Source: Sequoia sempervirens (Eukaryota > Streptophyta > Pinopsida > Cupressales > Cupressaceae). From it: a stretch of 64,000 nucleotides of DNA. The stretch is from the NCBI GenBank assembly GCA_007258455.2, contig VDFB02373365.1, positions 217,243,765-217,307,764 of the forward strand. Direction: 5' to 3'. Under the pieces are notes generated by a model. That model was not told the DNA's origin, searched no databases, and was given only the letters and a program-made list of their open reading frames with translations. The position numbers and the translations under genes are program-made. How positions within the stretch are numbered: position 1 is the stretch's first letter; each line of letters starts with the position of its first letter. Shown in pieces: positions 10,512-22,289 of the stretch.

Positions 10512-11761
10512 GTTAAGACATCTGACTAAAGCCAGTTCAATTTGGGAAACATGATTTAAAATGTCAATGCAAGGTGGACAAGTCAATTCAGAATGACTTT
10601 GGTAGTGTACCTTGCACCAATTAGGGAGTAGGAGACTTTGCAGATCTACACCTTCTCCCAAGACCAGCTGATCTTGTTGCAGCTTTCTAACTAATGCCTA
10701 CTGATTTTCATCAATCATAAGATCAGGGAGCTTTAGTATGGGTAGTTCTTTAGGATCAAGAATAGAAAAGGTTAAAGCTTCTTCTCTTTTACAAACACCT
10801 ATCCAAGTTTCGAAGTAGGCTACCTCATTGGGGAAATCATATTTTGTGATAATATGCTTAAGGCAGGGCTCACTTTCAATCCTAATCTGAGTTGAGACTC
10901 CTCTCCATGGTAGCCACATATGTGAAAAGTCAAGGGAAAGATATCCCCCTAGACTTTTCATCAAATCTCTGCTTAGTAACATGCTATAAGTCTCTGGGAT
11001 GTCTGCCACTTGGACATCTATATTGGTTTGAATCCTAGGGTCTGATCCAACTTGGACATGTACATTTTTCAACTCCCCAACTATGCTAACTTCTGTTTTG
11101 TCAAGCTGGATGACCTTCTTGTTAGTTTGGACAGGGTCCAACCCAACTTCTTACATATAGAATATTGCATGACATTGCCTGAAGCCCCTGAATCCAACAA
11201 ACAGTTATGTATATTCTTCCCACAAATTCTTAAACTCAGGAGAAATAGTGGGGTACCTAACTTATTTCTGTACAAGGCTGCATTCATGTCTGCAGCAGGT
11301 GCAACCTTGCTTTTTCCTTTTGATTTATCAGCTAGTTCTAAAGCTTTCAGCACTATCTCCCTTTGAGCAGGGAACCACTTTAAGATGTCAAAGAATGACA
11401 AAAAAGTTTTATGTCTCTACATCTCAAAAACAACATCAAATTCTATATTATAACTTGAATTACTTTTGAAAATGGTAGAGGAATTACCCTTATTATGGAA
11501 GTCAGGCGGGCCTTTTGGTGGAGGAGGATTATTATCAACACCTTGATTTGGAGGCACCATGTGATTAGGGGGTGCTAATGTAGTGAATGGCCCCTTACTT
11601 TTATTTCTCAGAAAGTGTCCTCATTTTGACTAAAAGGCTTGGGCATCATATGTGTCTTCCTCTAGTTCATTCTCACTTTGCATTGGGAATGAGGGCTCTT
11701 CTTCAAAGAGATCATAAGCCATTGCAGTATCTAGCGAGTCACCTCCTTTGTTTGAATTCCC
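10512..11761 (-). pseudogene. Element A protease and flanking linker
   Basis: The block 11081-11401 contains SFFDILKWFPAQREIVLKAL and the aspartic protease motif NCLLDSGASGN. After a frameshift, 10698-11141 carries VQVADIPETYSMLLSRDLMKSL, the flap and C-terminal part, and then a linker ending at TAG 10509-10511. Protease would cut the polyprotein. The preceding TAG at 11762-11764, at the gag boundary, is conserved in B. Confidence 0.85.
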
Positions 11762-13260
11762 CTAGAATGTGTGGGAATCTTCGTGCGCCATCTTGACAAC
11801 TTTCTCCATTTGAGGGCAGTTTACTTTAGAATGGGTTGCAGTATCATGCAACCTGCACCAATTGGTCATGACGTTGAGGTCGGCCACATTCGCAGTATGT
11901 GTTCTTTCCTCATTTGCTTGATAGTTATGAGAAAATCCCCCATTATTGGGCCCTGTATTCCACTTCTTGTTGTTATTTTTCCTTTGGTTATACCCTCTAT
12001 TTTGATTTTGATATCCTTGATTAGAGGAGTTTTGGCTATGACAACCTCTTTGGTTGTAATTGTTATTATTGTGATAGCTACCCTGATTGCTTTGGGGGGG
12101 TTCAATCGAAGTTGAGCCATGTCATTTGTAACTTGGGACAACATTTTCTTCAAGGTTTCTACCTCATTTGTAAGCTGAGTTGTCTTCTCACTCTCCACAT
12201 TCCTATCAACAGGTGGCTGACCACCATGATTTGGTGTTCCAATTTGGTTTTGATGACCATGGGAACTTTGAGGAAGCTATGATTGTTGAAAGAGATCAAG
12301 AATTCCAGTAGCAAAGAATGGGACATGAGGTTGAGTTTTCAATTCAGATATAGGCCCATAGTGGGAAGGAGACATTCTTGGGATAGTATTGAATAGAGGA
12401 GTTGGGCTATGCATCTGATATCCTATTGAAGGGAAACCTCCTCCTAGGCCTCCTTGTTGAGAATTGATTTGTTGTTGCAGCTTGATAGCTAGATGATAGA
12501 CTTTGGATAAAGAATCAATATCAACTGGTTGATAAGTCCTGTGCAAGAACAAGCCAAGAAAGGGGTCTATAACTCTAAAGTAAGCTTGGATGGAACTATT
12601 CTCAATGACTAGATAGGGATCTTGCAATCTCCTATACATTCATTGGAATCTGGTATTGAATAAAGGCAAGGATTCACCTGGTTCCTTCCTGATGGTAGAA
12701 AATTGATGATATAAAAGAGCTTGGTCCACATAAACTCTGAACTGGTTGATGAAAGCAATTTCCAAATGTGTCCTGGTTAGAATGGAACCTTGAGGAAGAT
12801 TAAGGTACAAATTGCACACCATGTCCCCTAAGGAGTAAGGGAATAACCTATATACCAGATCATGGTGAGCTATCTGAGCTCTGGTACAAGCATCCTTGAA
12901 AGCTTGTATGTGCTCTTCAGCACTCCTTCACTTGCCATGAATATACTTGGGGTAGAATTTCTCAGCGTTCTTGGGAATATCATGAAAACCTCCAGAATAG
13001 TCCCTAATGGAGAGCGATTATTCTAAAAGAATGCCATTAGTGGGGTGGTGGTTGAGCCAACTATTGTATGGGTTGAACCAGCTATGATGACACTTGAGAT
13101 GGACGTGATGGTGGATTGATAGGTATCCACTGGGGTATTGGTGAAAAGCCTAGTGGAGTGAGCAGAGCTGATAAGAGTGGTATGATGGTGGCCCCAGTTT
13201 TGTGACCTTGTGTCTTGTTGGGGTCTTGAGTTCTATCAATGGTGAGGGATTTTCAGCTAA
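11762..13260 (-). pseudogene. Element A gag (decayed)
   Basis: Minus-strand capsid-type gag: NLYLNLPQGSILTRTHLE and INQFRVYV (12640-12822), then after a stop YRRLQDPYLVIENS, YFRVIDPFLGLFL and YQPVDIDSLSKVYHLAIKLQ (12277-12639). Next come a coiled-coil-like stretch (ETLKKMLSQVTNDMAQL), an Asn/Gln/Tyr/Gly-rich stretch and a knuckle-like NWCRLHD...HSKVNCPQM near 11830-11880. The first Met is not obvious; an open frame continues upstream across the primer-binding-like site into the LTR (to 13446). The terminator is TAG 11762-11764. Confidence 0.8.
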
Positions 13261-13325
13261 TCAAAGAACTCTGTGGAGCTTCTCTAATGAGAAAGACCAA
13301 GCTTTATCCAGTTTTCCCTTCAAGG

Positions 13326-13343
13326 CCCTCCTTCTAGCGCCAA
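13326..13343 (-). promoter_or_regulatory. Primer-binding-like site of element A
   Basis: TTGGCGCTAGAAGGAGGG on the minus strand, four bases inside the 5' LTR end (LTR ends TCAATA at 13348). It begins with TGG as primer sites do. I cannot name the tRNA. Element B has a decayed counterpart at 61000-61017. Confidence 0.5.
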
Positions 13344-13347
13344 TTTC

Positions 13348-16300
13348 TATTGACGTGTGTTTTGGCACAGCAACATGCAAACAAAATATTGCTACTCTGT
13401 TTCTCCTGAAAGAGAAAGATGAGCACATGGATATCTCAACTCCCAAGGTCTTTGTAGTTGGTTCTCAACTGTGCTGATGTTGCTCAATTGGTCAATGTAA
13501 CAGTAATATTCAAGGGGCTTGCTGGTGCTGGGCTTCTATATTGTTCTAAGATCAAGCATGAAATAAAACCTAATTTAACTAGGGTTTTTAAAGAAACAAC
13601 AAAAGATAGCTCAGAGCTTTGGAACAGAAAAGAATTACAATCCTTCTAACTTAACCAGACTTGCTACCTTTCAAGGAGTTTGTTAACAAAAACTATAGAA
13701 CAAATTAAACTTGTGATTTACATACAACCTCTTTCATTCACAGTGCTAATTCAAATAATAGATTTTAAGTTACCATTTAAACAAAACATAAAATAAGACT
13801 TCAATCCTTGAAAGATTCTCAAATCAAATGATTAACTTAAAACAAATATCATTCAGGAACACAATATGAAGTAGATTAAACTTTGATTGCTTCTACTATT
13901 AGTGAAACAAATAAGCAATATTTACAAGGCTGACACAATCACCAGTGTACAGAGAATCTACGATTCCATATTGTTTCCAACTACACTAAGTGAACTTTAA
14001 TACTAGACAAGAAGACAAAAGAAGCTCTCATTACTAAGAATCAAGATGCAAATCTATCTCCTTTTTCTTTTAAAAAATCCTACTCTACCACTGCTCTGAA
14101 CTTTTAATCCTTCCTTTTTAATTATAATCCTAACTATTTCTTAAAAGTTCTAACCTCTTACCAAGAGGCCAAAATGCCTTATATACAGAATATACCAAAA
14201 GGGTCGCACTGGCTACTATTTTAGGGTTTATAAAATATTTTCTTCTAGGATATTCGGCTCTTAGATCTTTTTGAAGAGAGTTAATCCTGCATTCAATGTG
14301 TAGCCCCGTTGTCCATATTGCTGAAAGGTTATTCTGGGGGTGATCTGTAGATCTTTTGCGGTAGCGGAATTAACTTCAGGCCTTTGTTTCCATCTTGAAC
14401 TCTATTAGGGTCACCTTGAATGCCCTAGGGCACTTTACCATTAATACTAATCAGCCTCTATCAGTGGTTACTACAACTATCCCTGTGAGTCACAGATCCT
14501 TCCTTCCCTCGGCTTCCTTCATGTTCCAGACTTCTGTTGCAATTTGACCATCCTCTGGAACATCATCGGGCTTCCTGGTAGATTTGAACAATACACCTGA
14601 GCTGATCCATCACCCCCTTGATCTCAGAATGGATCCATCTCACTTACACTCTGTTGGTCTTCTTACACATGGATGGTCAATTAGTCAATAAGTCATCTTC
14701 TTCTGATTGGAGGAAGAGAGGCCACGCAGGATTCCTTGGTCATCAAAAGTGGTCCATATTGAATCGCATGTCAGTGAGACACTCATCATTTTAGGGAGAG
14801 CTTACCCTGAATTCCTCTTCCCTTATCAAGCCCCTCCTTGTTATCAGCAAGACTCCTCAATGTTAGCCAGAGGCTATGGCGAACTCCCCTTGTAGCATCT
14901 CCCATCACTGAGACACCATCGGGTCAGCAAGACATCTTACTGAACCTGTTCCATCCACTCAGAGTCTCCCTGAGTTCCTTTTATTGCCCCGAGCTTAGGT
15001 CCTTTTGCTTCGGTGTAATTTTCTTTCTTCGCCAAGACCTTTTAGTGAAGGCATGATCCTTTGCTGAGCTCCATTTTTTTAGTGGGACATTCCATGGTTG
15101 GGGAGACATCATAGTGATGTATTCATCCCTCGTCATGACCATTCCCCCATCGCTGAGACTAGGGGTCATCGATGAGACCTTTCGCCGAATATGTTTCCTT
15201 TCACCGAGACATCTCTATCAGCGAGACTTCTCACCGAAGCCACTCTATTTTTCTGATACCACTTTACTTCAGCAAGAGTAAACCCCATCAGTGAAACATC
15301 TTACCAAATCCACCTTTCTCTTATCAAACTTCCTTCATGTCACTAAGACTTCTTTCGGTCGGTGAGGCTTTACATCGACCAAGGCTTCTTTCGCCGAGCG
15401 CTATTTTTTTCCAGGCTCCTCCTACCTTTTCGACTCGAGACATCTGCTAATCGGCCAAACCTTCTGCCGAAGGTAAAAATTATTGCCGAGACTTCCTCCT
15501 TCACTAGGACCCTATACCGAAGTCCCCCCACTTTTCCAAGAGTTCATTTGAGTTCGAGGAGAGCTTGATTGATTGCCAAGACTTCTTGTCGACACCACAC
15601 CCCTGTCGGTGAGACACTTCTTTTTTGCAAGATGTTACACTGACCTCAGAATCCTTTGGCGAGGGCTTTATCTTTTTGGTGGTTCTATTTTATTTCAGCG
15701 AGACAAAATCCCTTTGCCGAGACCTTTTTTCGAAGACATCCTATTTTTCCCTGTCAGTAAGACCCGATGCATTCATCGAGACTTCATGGCAAAGAGAAAA
15801 TCCCCCGTTGACATATGGATCCCACTACCACTGGTTGGTGAGACACAAAGATCTTGCCAAGATCTTTCTCTGAAGGAGATTCTCATGCTGATGGGAAAAT
15901 CCATGTGAATTGGGATCGCCATGACCTCCCCGAGGTCTTGCTGATAGGAAACACAGATGCTTATCGACAGAATGCACTAGTAGTTGGAAAGACATCTGCA
16001 AGGTCTTGTCGAATTTCTTCTTAGAGGAAAATTAGGACCAACTAGACTAAGGAATTCATTCCAACTGAGCTCCCTTGACAAATATCATCATGTGTGTGAT
16101 TTAATCCTACAAAATAGAGTCCCCATTAGTCATCAGAAGGACATAAGATATATTATAATAAATCTTCTATTGTCCATGATTATTTCACTGAATTCTTAGC
16201 AAGAAGAAAACCAACTTAAGCTAAGACAGAAGCAAAATTTGACAAAACCAGAAGAAAAATTCATGCAAAACATAGAAGAACCCCCAAGAGAAAAGAAAAT

Positions 16301-16371
16301 AAACAAAAGAAAAAGAAAGGGGGGCCCATTTTATTCCAGAATAAAATGGTGTGGTTATGCAAGGCATAACA
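13348..16371 (-). mobile_element. Element A 5' LTR
   Basis: Partner of 2595-5649. The outer end TGTTATGCC is at 16371 and the inner end TCAATA at 13348, where the terminal CA appears as TA. The minus-strand TATA-like motif TGTATATAAGG lies near 14176-14187. It carries the same CG-rich motif array (about 14720-16000) and terminal stem-loops (about 16326-16370). No gene. Confidence 0.9.
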
Positions 16372-16376
16372 AAACT
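16372..16376. repeat. Target-site duplication of element A, right
   Basis: AAACT directly after the LTR end; compare GAACT at 2590-2594. Confidence 0.8.
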
Positions 16377-17676
16377 TTATGTCAAACTTAGAGAGTAACA
16401 TCACCTATTTCACTAACCTCCTAGCAAGGTCAGTACTAGAGAACAACTGCTTTAGAAGGTCGCTTTTTACGATTACATGCATTTCAGCATGGAGAAGATA
16501 GTGCCTTAGCTTCTTTGTAGCAAAGACAAGAGCAAGGAATTACCTCTCTATGGAGGAGTAATTAGTTTCATAATCAACCAAGTCACAATTGATGTAATAG
16601 ACCACTCTCTCTTTCCTAGAATCATCATACTAAGCAAGCAAAGTTGCCAAAGCATATGGTGATGCTGCGAGGTAAAGAAAAAAGGATCTATCTTGCATAG
16701 TTGGCATTAATACATGAGGATTGGCAAAATAGGCTTTGATTGACTCAAAATATTTCTGGCACTCTTCATCCCATAGGAAGTGAACATCTTTCCTTAACAA
16801 GCGAGTGAAAGGAAGGGTGTGATCAACTAGTTGAGATGTGAATCTACGAATTTCCTGAATCTTTCCTTGTAAACTTTGCAACTTAGTGATATTCCTGGGT
16901 GGAGGCATGTTAACAATATCATCGATCTTATTTGTGTCAACCTCAATTCCATGATGAGAGACTATAAATCCCAAAACATTTCCTAAGTCTATGCCAAAGA
17001 CACACTTAAGAGGATTAAGTCTCATCTTATAGAGTCAAATAATCTCAAAAATAAGACAGGTTCTTCACATGATCCTGACGCGTTATAGATTTCACCAAGA
17101 TATCATCAACATAATCTTCCAAAATCTTATGAATGAAATCAAGAAATTTTAGGGTCATCGCTCGTTGGTAAGTAGCTTCCGCATTCTTTAAACCAAAGGA
17201 CATAACCAAATAACAAAAATACCCCAAGGGGTAGTGAAGGGTATCTTGTATTGATCCTCTAGATTAATGTGGATCTAGTAACCTAAGAAACCATCCATGA
17301 AAGGCAAGGCATGGCTTGTAGTCAAATCCACAATCATATCTATATTAGGTAACAAAAAAATCCTTAAGAGAAGCCTTATTAAGATCATGAAATTCAATGC
17401 ATATATGAATACAACCATTAGGTTTACCAATAGTGACAATATTCGAGATCCAAGGGGAGTAGTCGATCAGACAAATAAAGTCTTCTTTTAACAACTTCTC
17501 TATCTCAGTCATAACCATTAATGCTACCCTATGATTGATCTTTCGAATATTCTATTTAACTACCTTGGCATCGGGACATAGGATGATATTATGAACCACT
17601 ATAGACTCATAAATGATAGGGATGTCCTCATATGTCCAAGCAAAGATATCAAGATGAGAATGTAGGAGATCAGAAT
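16377..17676 (-). pseudogene. Element C reverse transcriptase and first RNase H (decayed)
   Basis: In coding order: HLDIFAWTYEDIPI (17600-17660), DYSPWISNIVTIGKPNG and CIEFHDLNKAS (about 17370-17500), then FCYLVMSFGLKNAEATYQRAM and DYVDDILVKS with an intact YVDD box (17045-17227). Next is MRLNPLKCVFGIDLGNVLGF through RFTSQLVDHTLPF (16630-17025), then an RNase H start (FFLYLAASPYALATLLA) and its continuation to the A insertion. Stops and at least two frame changes are present. This is Ty3/gypsy RT; with 2250-2560 and 706-2040 it forms one interrupted pol gene. Confidence 0.9.
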
Positions 17677-17681
17677 GTTCA

Positions 17682-18826
17682 TGGTGCATGTGCACCTTTG
17701 ACAGAATTTTTCCCTATCAAGTGAAACTCTTTTTATTTTTTTTTTGGCTTGATTAATGTAAATAAGGTCATTTGAGACCATCCTAAGTGGTTTAGGACTA
17801 TTTTTGGGTCATTAGGTGAAGTTTAGGCAAATATGGTAAAAGTTGTTAAAAGTTGTCAATGTTCTAATGAAAACTTTGCAAATTTATTAACCAATCAATT
17901 ATGGGTCAGTTGGAGGATTGGAAAGGATTTTAGAAGCACAAATATTCCTTGAAAACAAAAAATCTAGGGTTGGAGAAGGCTGGAACACAAAGAACTTCTT
18001 TTTTGCCATGTTTTACTTGCATTTTCTATGGACAGTTATCTGTATTCACATTGCATGACCTATTACAAATTGGTACAGCCATGAAATTGGTTGAATAATT
18101 TGAATAATACCTTACTCTTCCAAATTATTTTTATTTGGTGAATTCTTGTTACGTTTTATAAAAGTTATAGCATTTTTAGTGTCAATAGTTTTAGATTTTT
18201 ACTATTTTGTAGAAAGAAAATATGCTTGTACAAATTTGTATGACCTGCAATGGCTAGGGAAGTCATTGGAAAAGTTATGGATATGTTTTATGATTCAAAT
18301 TATTTTTCTTTGGTCTCATTTGGAGTTAATTTGATAAAGTTATGGCAACAATGCTCTAGATGGTCATGTTAAAAAATTAGGGTTTCCAGTTTGATAAAAA
18401 GATTCACTTCTCTCAATTGGCATGGTGGAAAATGCCAATTCTTTTAGAAAAGTTATGTTTTTACATGTTCTAATGGTTTCCAAGATCTTAGTATGATATA
18501 TTTTGTCCACAAATATTTATTAATGTTTGTGTGTTCTAATTTGCATGAAAATTGTCTTGAAACCCTAGCTACTTGAGGGTTCAATACAATCTATGCTTTG
18601 TTGGATTGCGATTGGTTGGGAAATCATTTATATGTGTTGTAAGAGGATTGAATAGCCTAATAAATCCTTCATCATGTTATTTTTTCTTGTTGAATACCAT
18701 ACATTATTTGAACAATCCAAGAGCAATGTGCCTAAAATGAACTAGAGTGCAACTAGTCCTTGTTTGTGATGAATCATTGGATCAAATGAATCAAGTGATT
18801 TGTGTTTGAGTCCTTCCTCTACATCA
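17682..18826. mobile_element. Solo LTR inserted in element C pol
   Basis: A 1,145-bp non-coding insertion starting TGGTGCATGTGCACC and ending CTCTACATCA, flanked on both sides by GTTCA (17677-17681 and 18827-18831). It has TG...CA ends and a perfect 5-bp duplication. Removing it rejoins element C coding sequence as IKIGKFLSSE, stop, VDEHSDLLHSHLDIFAW, the normal start of a plant Ty3 RT region. It has no pol or gag, so I read it as a solo LTR left by recombination. Orientation is uncertain. Confidence 0.85.
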
Positions 18827-18831
18827 GTTCA

Positions 18832-19640
18832 TCTACTTATTCTGAGGAAAGGAACTTCCCAATCTTAATTACCCTTTCAGAAGACTTAGGATTCATAGAG
18901 ATTTTAGTTGTATCTCCCTTAAGAAGAGAACTATGATCTCTAGGATGTGATATTGGAACATCATCACTAACATGAGATAGAGGGTCCTCCTCATCAACAC
19001 TTAAGACAAAATCTCCAAAATATTCTCATTTATGCAAGCGATATGGGAATCATATTTTGTGACAAAAGGGAGGAAAAGGGGAGTAGGATCCTAAGAATTC
19101 TTCAAGTTCTTCATCTGAAGAGAAGACATCTAAGGGGACTTTCTCAGCCTATACCCCATCCTCTATTAGTTCACAGTGTACCAAACTATGTGGCTCAACT
19201 GAAATCATATGAGCACTCCACTAGGGTTTTTGCTTAGACTGTTCAACAGAAAACCCCAAACCCAGATAGCACTTTCACAGCTTAAACTAAATGGGGACTT
19301 ATACTCCTTGCTTAATACACCCTAGGAATTTTTTCCAATAGCCATACTAAGAAGTGAGTTGGTATCCAAAACCATAGAGAGTTTGTTAAACCTTGGGAGG
19401 TGGTGGATTTACATAAAGGGATTCATTCCATTAATGAACATCAAACACATCTACAAGAGCACAACTGTCTCCTTTATTCGATTCACAAATGTTAACCCCT
19501 TTTGCGAGAGTGGGGCTACTCTCCTCAGTAGGGGAAGGACTAGTCTCCTAGATAGGATCATAGTTCTCTTCCTCAATGGGAGCATTGCCCATTTTTTCAT
19601 TAGAGGCATTCAAGAGCTTTAGGTGAGTGGGACTCACCTT
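18832..19640 (-). pseudogene. Element C linker between protease and RT with G-patch remnant
   Basis: Minus-strand coding remnant. The segment around 19245-19345 reads GYWKKFLGCIKQGV, VPI, FKL and CYLGLGFS with stops between, matching the G-patch pattern (Gly...KxxQG...P...LGLGF) that some retroelements carry after protease. Downstream are acidic stretches (VFSSDEELEEFLGSYSPF) leading into RT. No enzymatic motif is seen. Stops sit where Gln would fit. Confidence 0.55.
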
Positions 19641-20340
19641 TTACTCTCCAAAAAAGAACTCAGAGAATTCTAAGGATACCCAATCATCACCTAGGAAAGA
19701 ATTTGATTTAGAAGAAGTAGTCAGGGAGGACTTAGGGCTTTCTTCTTTAGGCAGTTCATCTTTAACGACATTCATTTTAGGGACAACCTTCATAGAGGGT
19801 ATCATTGAGGAACATGTCATACAATCAATAGTTAAAGATGGAATACAATTTTTAAGAGTGGAGACAACTGAAGCCCAACCAGAAGCTGCTAACTCAAAAA
19901 GGTGAACAACTTTTGAGTCACCTTTAACTATGACCACTTGATTATTATCAACAAACTTTAGAGAATGATGTAAAGTATAAGTTATGACACCCATAGCATG
20001 AATCCAGGGTCTCCCCTAAAGAATATTGTAGGGTGAAGGGCCAAGCATCACATAAACTAAGGTAGGTAAGGTAATGGGGCCCAACTACAAAGGTAGTATT
20101 ATCATGCCTAGAGCTTAATAGTCGACATTATTGAACCCATGAATTTACAAAGAAGAAGCAGCTAAGGAGATGAATCAACTTTAATCTTAGGTAGTAGGTC
20201 AATATTGCAAAAATTGAGAGTTGAACTTGTGTCAATGAGGGTATGCCTAATGCCAATGTTATTAACATTAATTATAATCATCAAGGGGTCCACTTGCTTC
20301 TACACATCCAAAGGTAAAAGTTCTTGTAGATGGAACATAA
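19641..20340 (-). pseudogene. Element C protease region (decayed)
   Basis: Reads PLMIIINVNNIGIRHTLIDTSS, where the DTG/DSG box is degraded to DTSS, then NFCNIDLLPKIK, GMIILPL, LGPITLPTLVYVMLGPSPYNILLG and MGVITYTLHHSLKFVDNN (19930-20330). This is the standard plant Ty3 retropepsin flap and C-terminal block (PYNILLGR..IHAM). Frameshifts and stops are present. Confidence 0.8.
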
Positions 20341-21220
20341 TATTTGAAGAATCGGTATGAATATGATCCAGTAATGCATTAACATCTGTAGGCCTAGTGG
20401 AGGCAAGAAAAAGGATCTTCTACAAGGCTTACTGAAGAATTTCCTAATAAACCAGAGTAGTCTAAAGAAAATTCCAAAGTGAGATCTTAGTCAGAGTAAC
20501 ACAGAGTTGTTCATCAAGATGATAATCACTCAGTGCTTTAGTCACAGGTTTAGGTGTTGAAGGAAGAATTGGTTGAGAAGAAAGTAAAGAAGTAGGAACT
20601 TGAGTAGATTGAGATGTAGGAACAAAAGGTTGTTAATCCAAGTTTTATTTGTTTCTTCATATATTATATGTGCGCCCAACAATATTATAAGAGTAGAGTC
20701 TGTAGCTTTTACGAACCTTGAGTACAAAGCTAGTGAATCATCTTGATATGAAATTCCATAGAAAGAATGATCCTCCCTTGGAGAAGGGCTAGATAGGGTC
20801 AATTAAATGGCAGGTTTCTTGGGGATTGGAGGAGGCATAGATACCACCACAACATTTATCGAATCCTTAGCTTATAGAGAAGAAGTTTGCTTGGAAGATT
20901 TATAGATAGGGAAAGATGCTTCTAAGAAATTACCTAGAGCATCATCCAACATGTCAAAATCTTCCTTAGATAAATCATTATCATAGGCATGAAAGCATTG
21001 TAAAAATAGATTTGACATGTTTCACATTAGGTTCAGCAAAATGCGAGATAAGAGGGATTCACTGCATGCAGGTCTCTTTGTTCTCAAGAGATCACCAAGG
21101 AATGAACTGCCCTTATCCACCTCAACATAAATTGAATGAAGAAATTCCAAAGGAAATGTATACAAGCTAACTTTCAAAGAAAACTACTTTAGATCTTGAG
21201 GGAGTGAAACCTCCATGTTT
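20341..21220 (-). pseudogene. Element C N-terminal polyprotein part, unrecognised
   Basis: A minus-strand frame starting near 21215 (MEVSLPQDLK, stop, FSLKVSLYTFPLEFLHS) runs to about 20540 with five or so stops, all TAG/TAA/TGA compatible with single C-to-T or G-to-A changes. Pieces include VDKGSSFLGDLLRTKRPACS, KEDFDMLDDALGNFLEASF and SSPSPREDHSFYGISYQDD. It sits where gag would be expected but lacks a gag core or zinc knuckle that I recognise. Confidence 0.4.
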
Positions 21221-22289
21221 CTACCACTGACAGAGGAGCTTTTAGCCAAAGGACATTAGTGTAGATTCAGGACACCAACATGACACACTGTCATCCAAGT
21301 GGCACACTAGAATCTTGAACAAGAGAAAGTTCAGGAGCTCAGGTGGGAAGAATAGATTCTCACTTCCTAACTTAGATTTGAGGTCTACTAAATAGAACAA
21401 TAAAGTAGAGAACATAAATTATGAGAAAATCACAAGAACTTGGAGAAAACTTACCCTCAACCGATGTTTGAGTCTTCACTCCAAGCTTCGCTTTGCAACC
21501 TACACACAAAAAGAATGAGGGGAAGATATTGGGGTTGTATAGGGGATTTCCTTAGTCAAAGCCTTTCTTTGGTGTTCCCACCTCCATGGACAACCAGATA
21601 GAAAGAGAGTGTAACTAAAATGGACAAAGGGGGTGGTGAAAGGAAAACCTGCTTCAGGAGTAGAACCTGCACCACCAAGTAGTAAATGAACAAGAGATGT
21701 AAATAGAGAAAGAGTGAGGGAGAGCATTACTCATGAGCCTTAGACCCCTCTAGAACATACAAATGCACCATTGAATTCCTACTAGAGAGTTGTAGCCATT
21801 GGAGGGACCTCAATCAAACAAAGCTTCACTTGTAGAAGTGTTTCTTGTCAAGGATGAAATAAATTTGAGAGTGAAGTTGAAGGGACAGCTTGAGTAAATG
21901 AATTGAACCCCCAAAATGAGAGAAAATGAGGGGTTCTTTTGCATGCAATGTAAACAACAAGCTATTACACCCAAAAAATTGACTGCTAGGACACATGTCA
22001 AGAGTCAATATTAAGGATTCTTTGTTTTAAACTCAAAAAATGATAGGAAACTAGTGCATCACACAAACGTCCACGCACCATGCAGGCATCCAAAGCATCA
22101 ATTTTTGGGAAACATTTCATTAGACAACTTTCTCTTTGCCACGGATCCACATGGAGCTCGAATTTTGAAATTCTAACCCATGGGTTTTTTTCCATTAATG
22201 CATTTAGGTGTCATTAATAGTAGGAAAAGTGCTAAAATGTGGAATTTCCCCTAGGTGCAATTTTGCGACATTACAAGATCATATGGTGG
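21221..22289. other. Junction between elements C and D, no gene seen
   Basis: AT-rich sequence between the minus-strand frame of C and the plus-strand gag of D. It may include the leader or LTR of C; a GGGTAAGT donor-like string occurs on the minus strand near 21450-21460. Short frames here have no recognisable content, and no LTR pair could be matched. Confidence 0.3.

Larger units (their letters stand above)
2595..16371 (-). mobile_element. Element A: full-length Tat-like Ty3/gypsy retrotransposon
   Basis: A 13.8-kb element with two LTRs of about 3.05 kb, coded on the minus strand, so the 5' LTR is on the right. Order in coding sense: 5' LTR, primer-binding-like site, gag, protease, RNase H (aRNH), RT, RNase H, integrase, about 1.1 kb untranslated, 3' LTR. 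It is inserted in the pol gene of element C with a 5-bp target duplication. Its coding part is decayed by stops and frameshifts. It is closely related to element B (49832-64000). By eye the two LTRs differ at roughly one base in twenty over the first 200 bases. Confidence 0.9.

Noticed and set aside
21221..22289. A host promoter or gene between elements C and D.
   Set aside because: Only short frames without recognisable domains; a donor-like GTAAGT alone is not enough.
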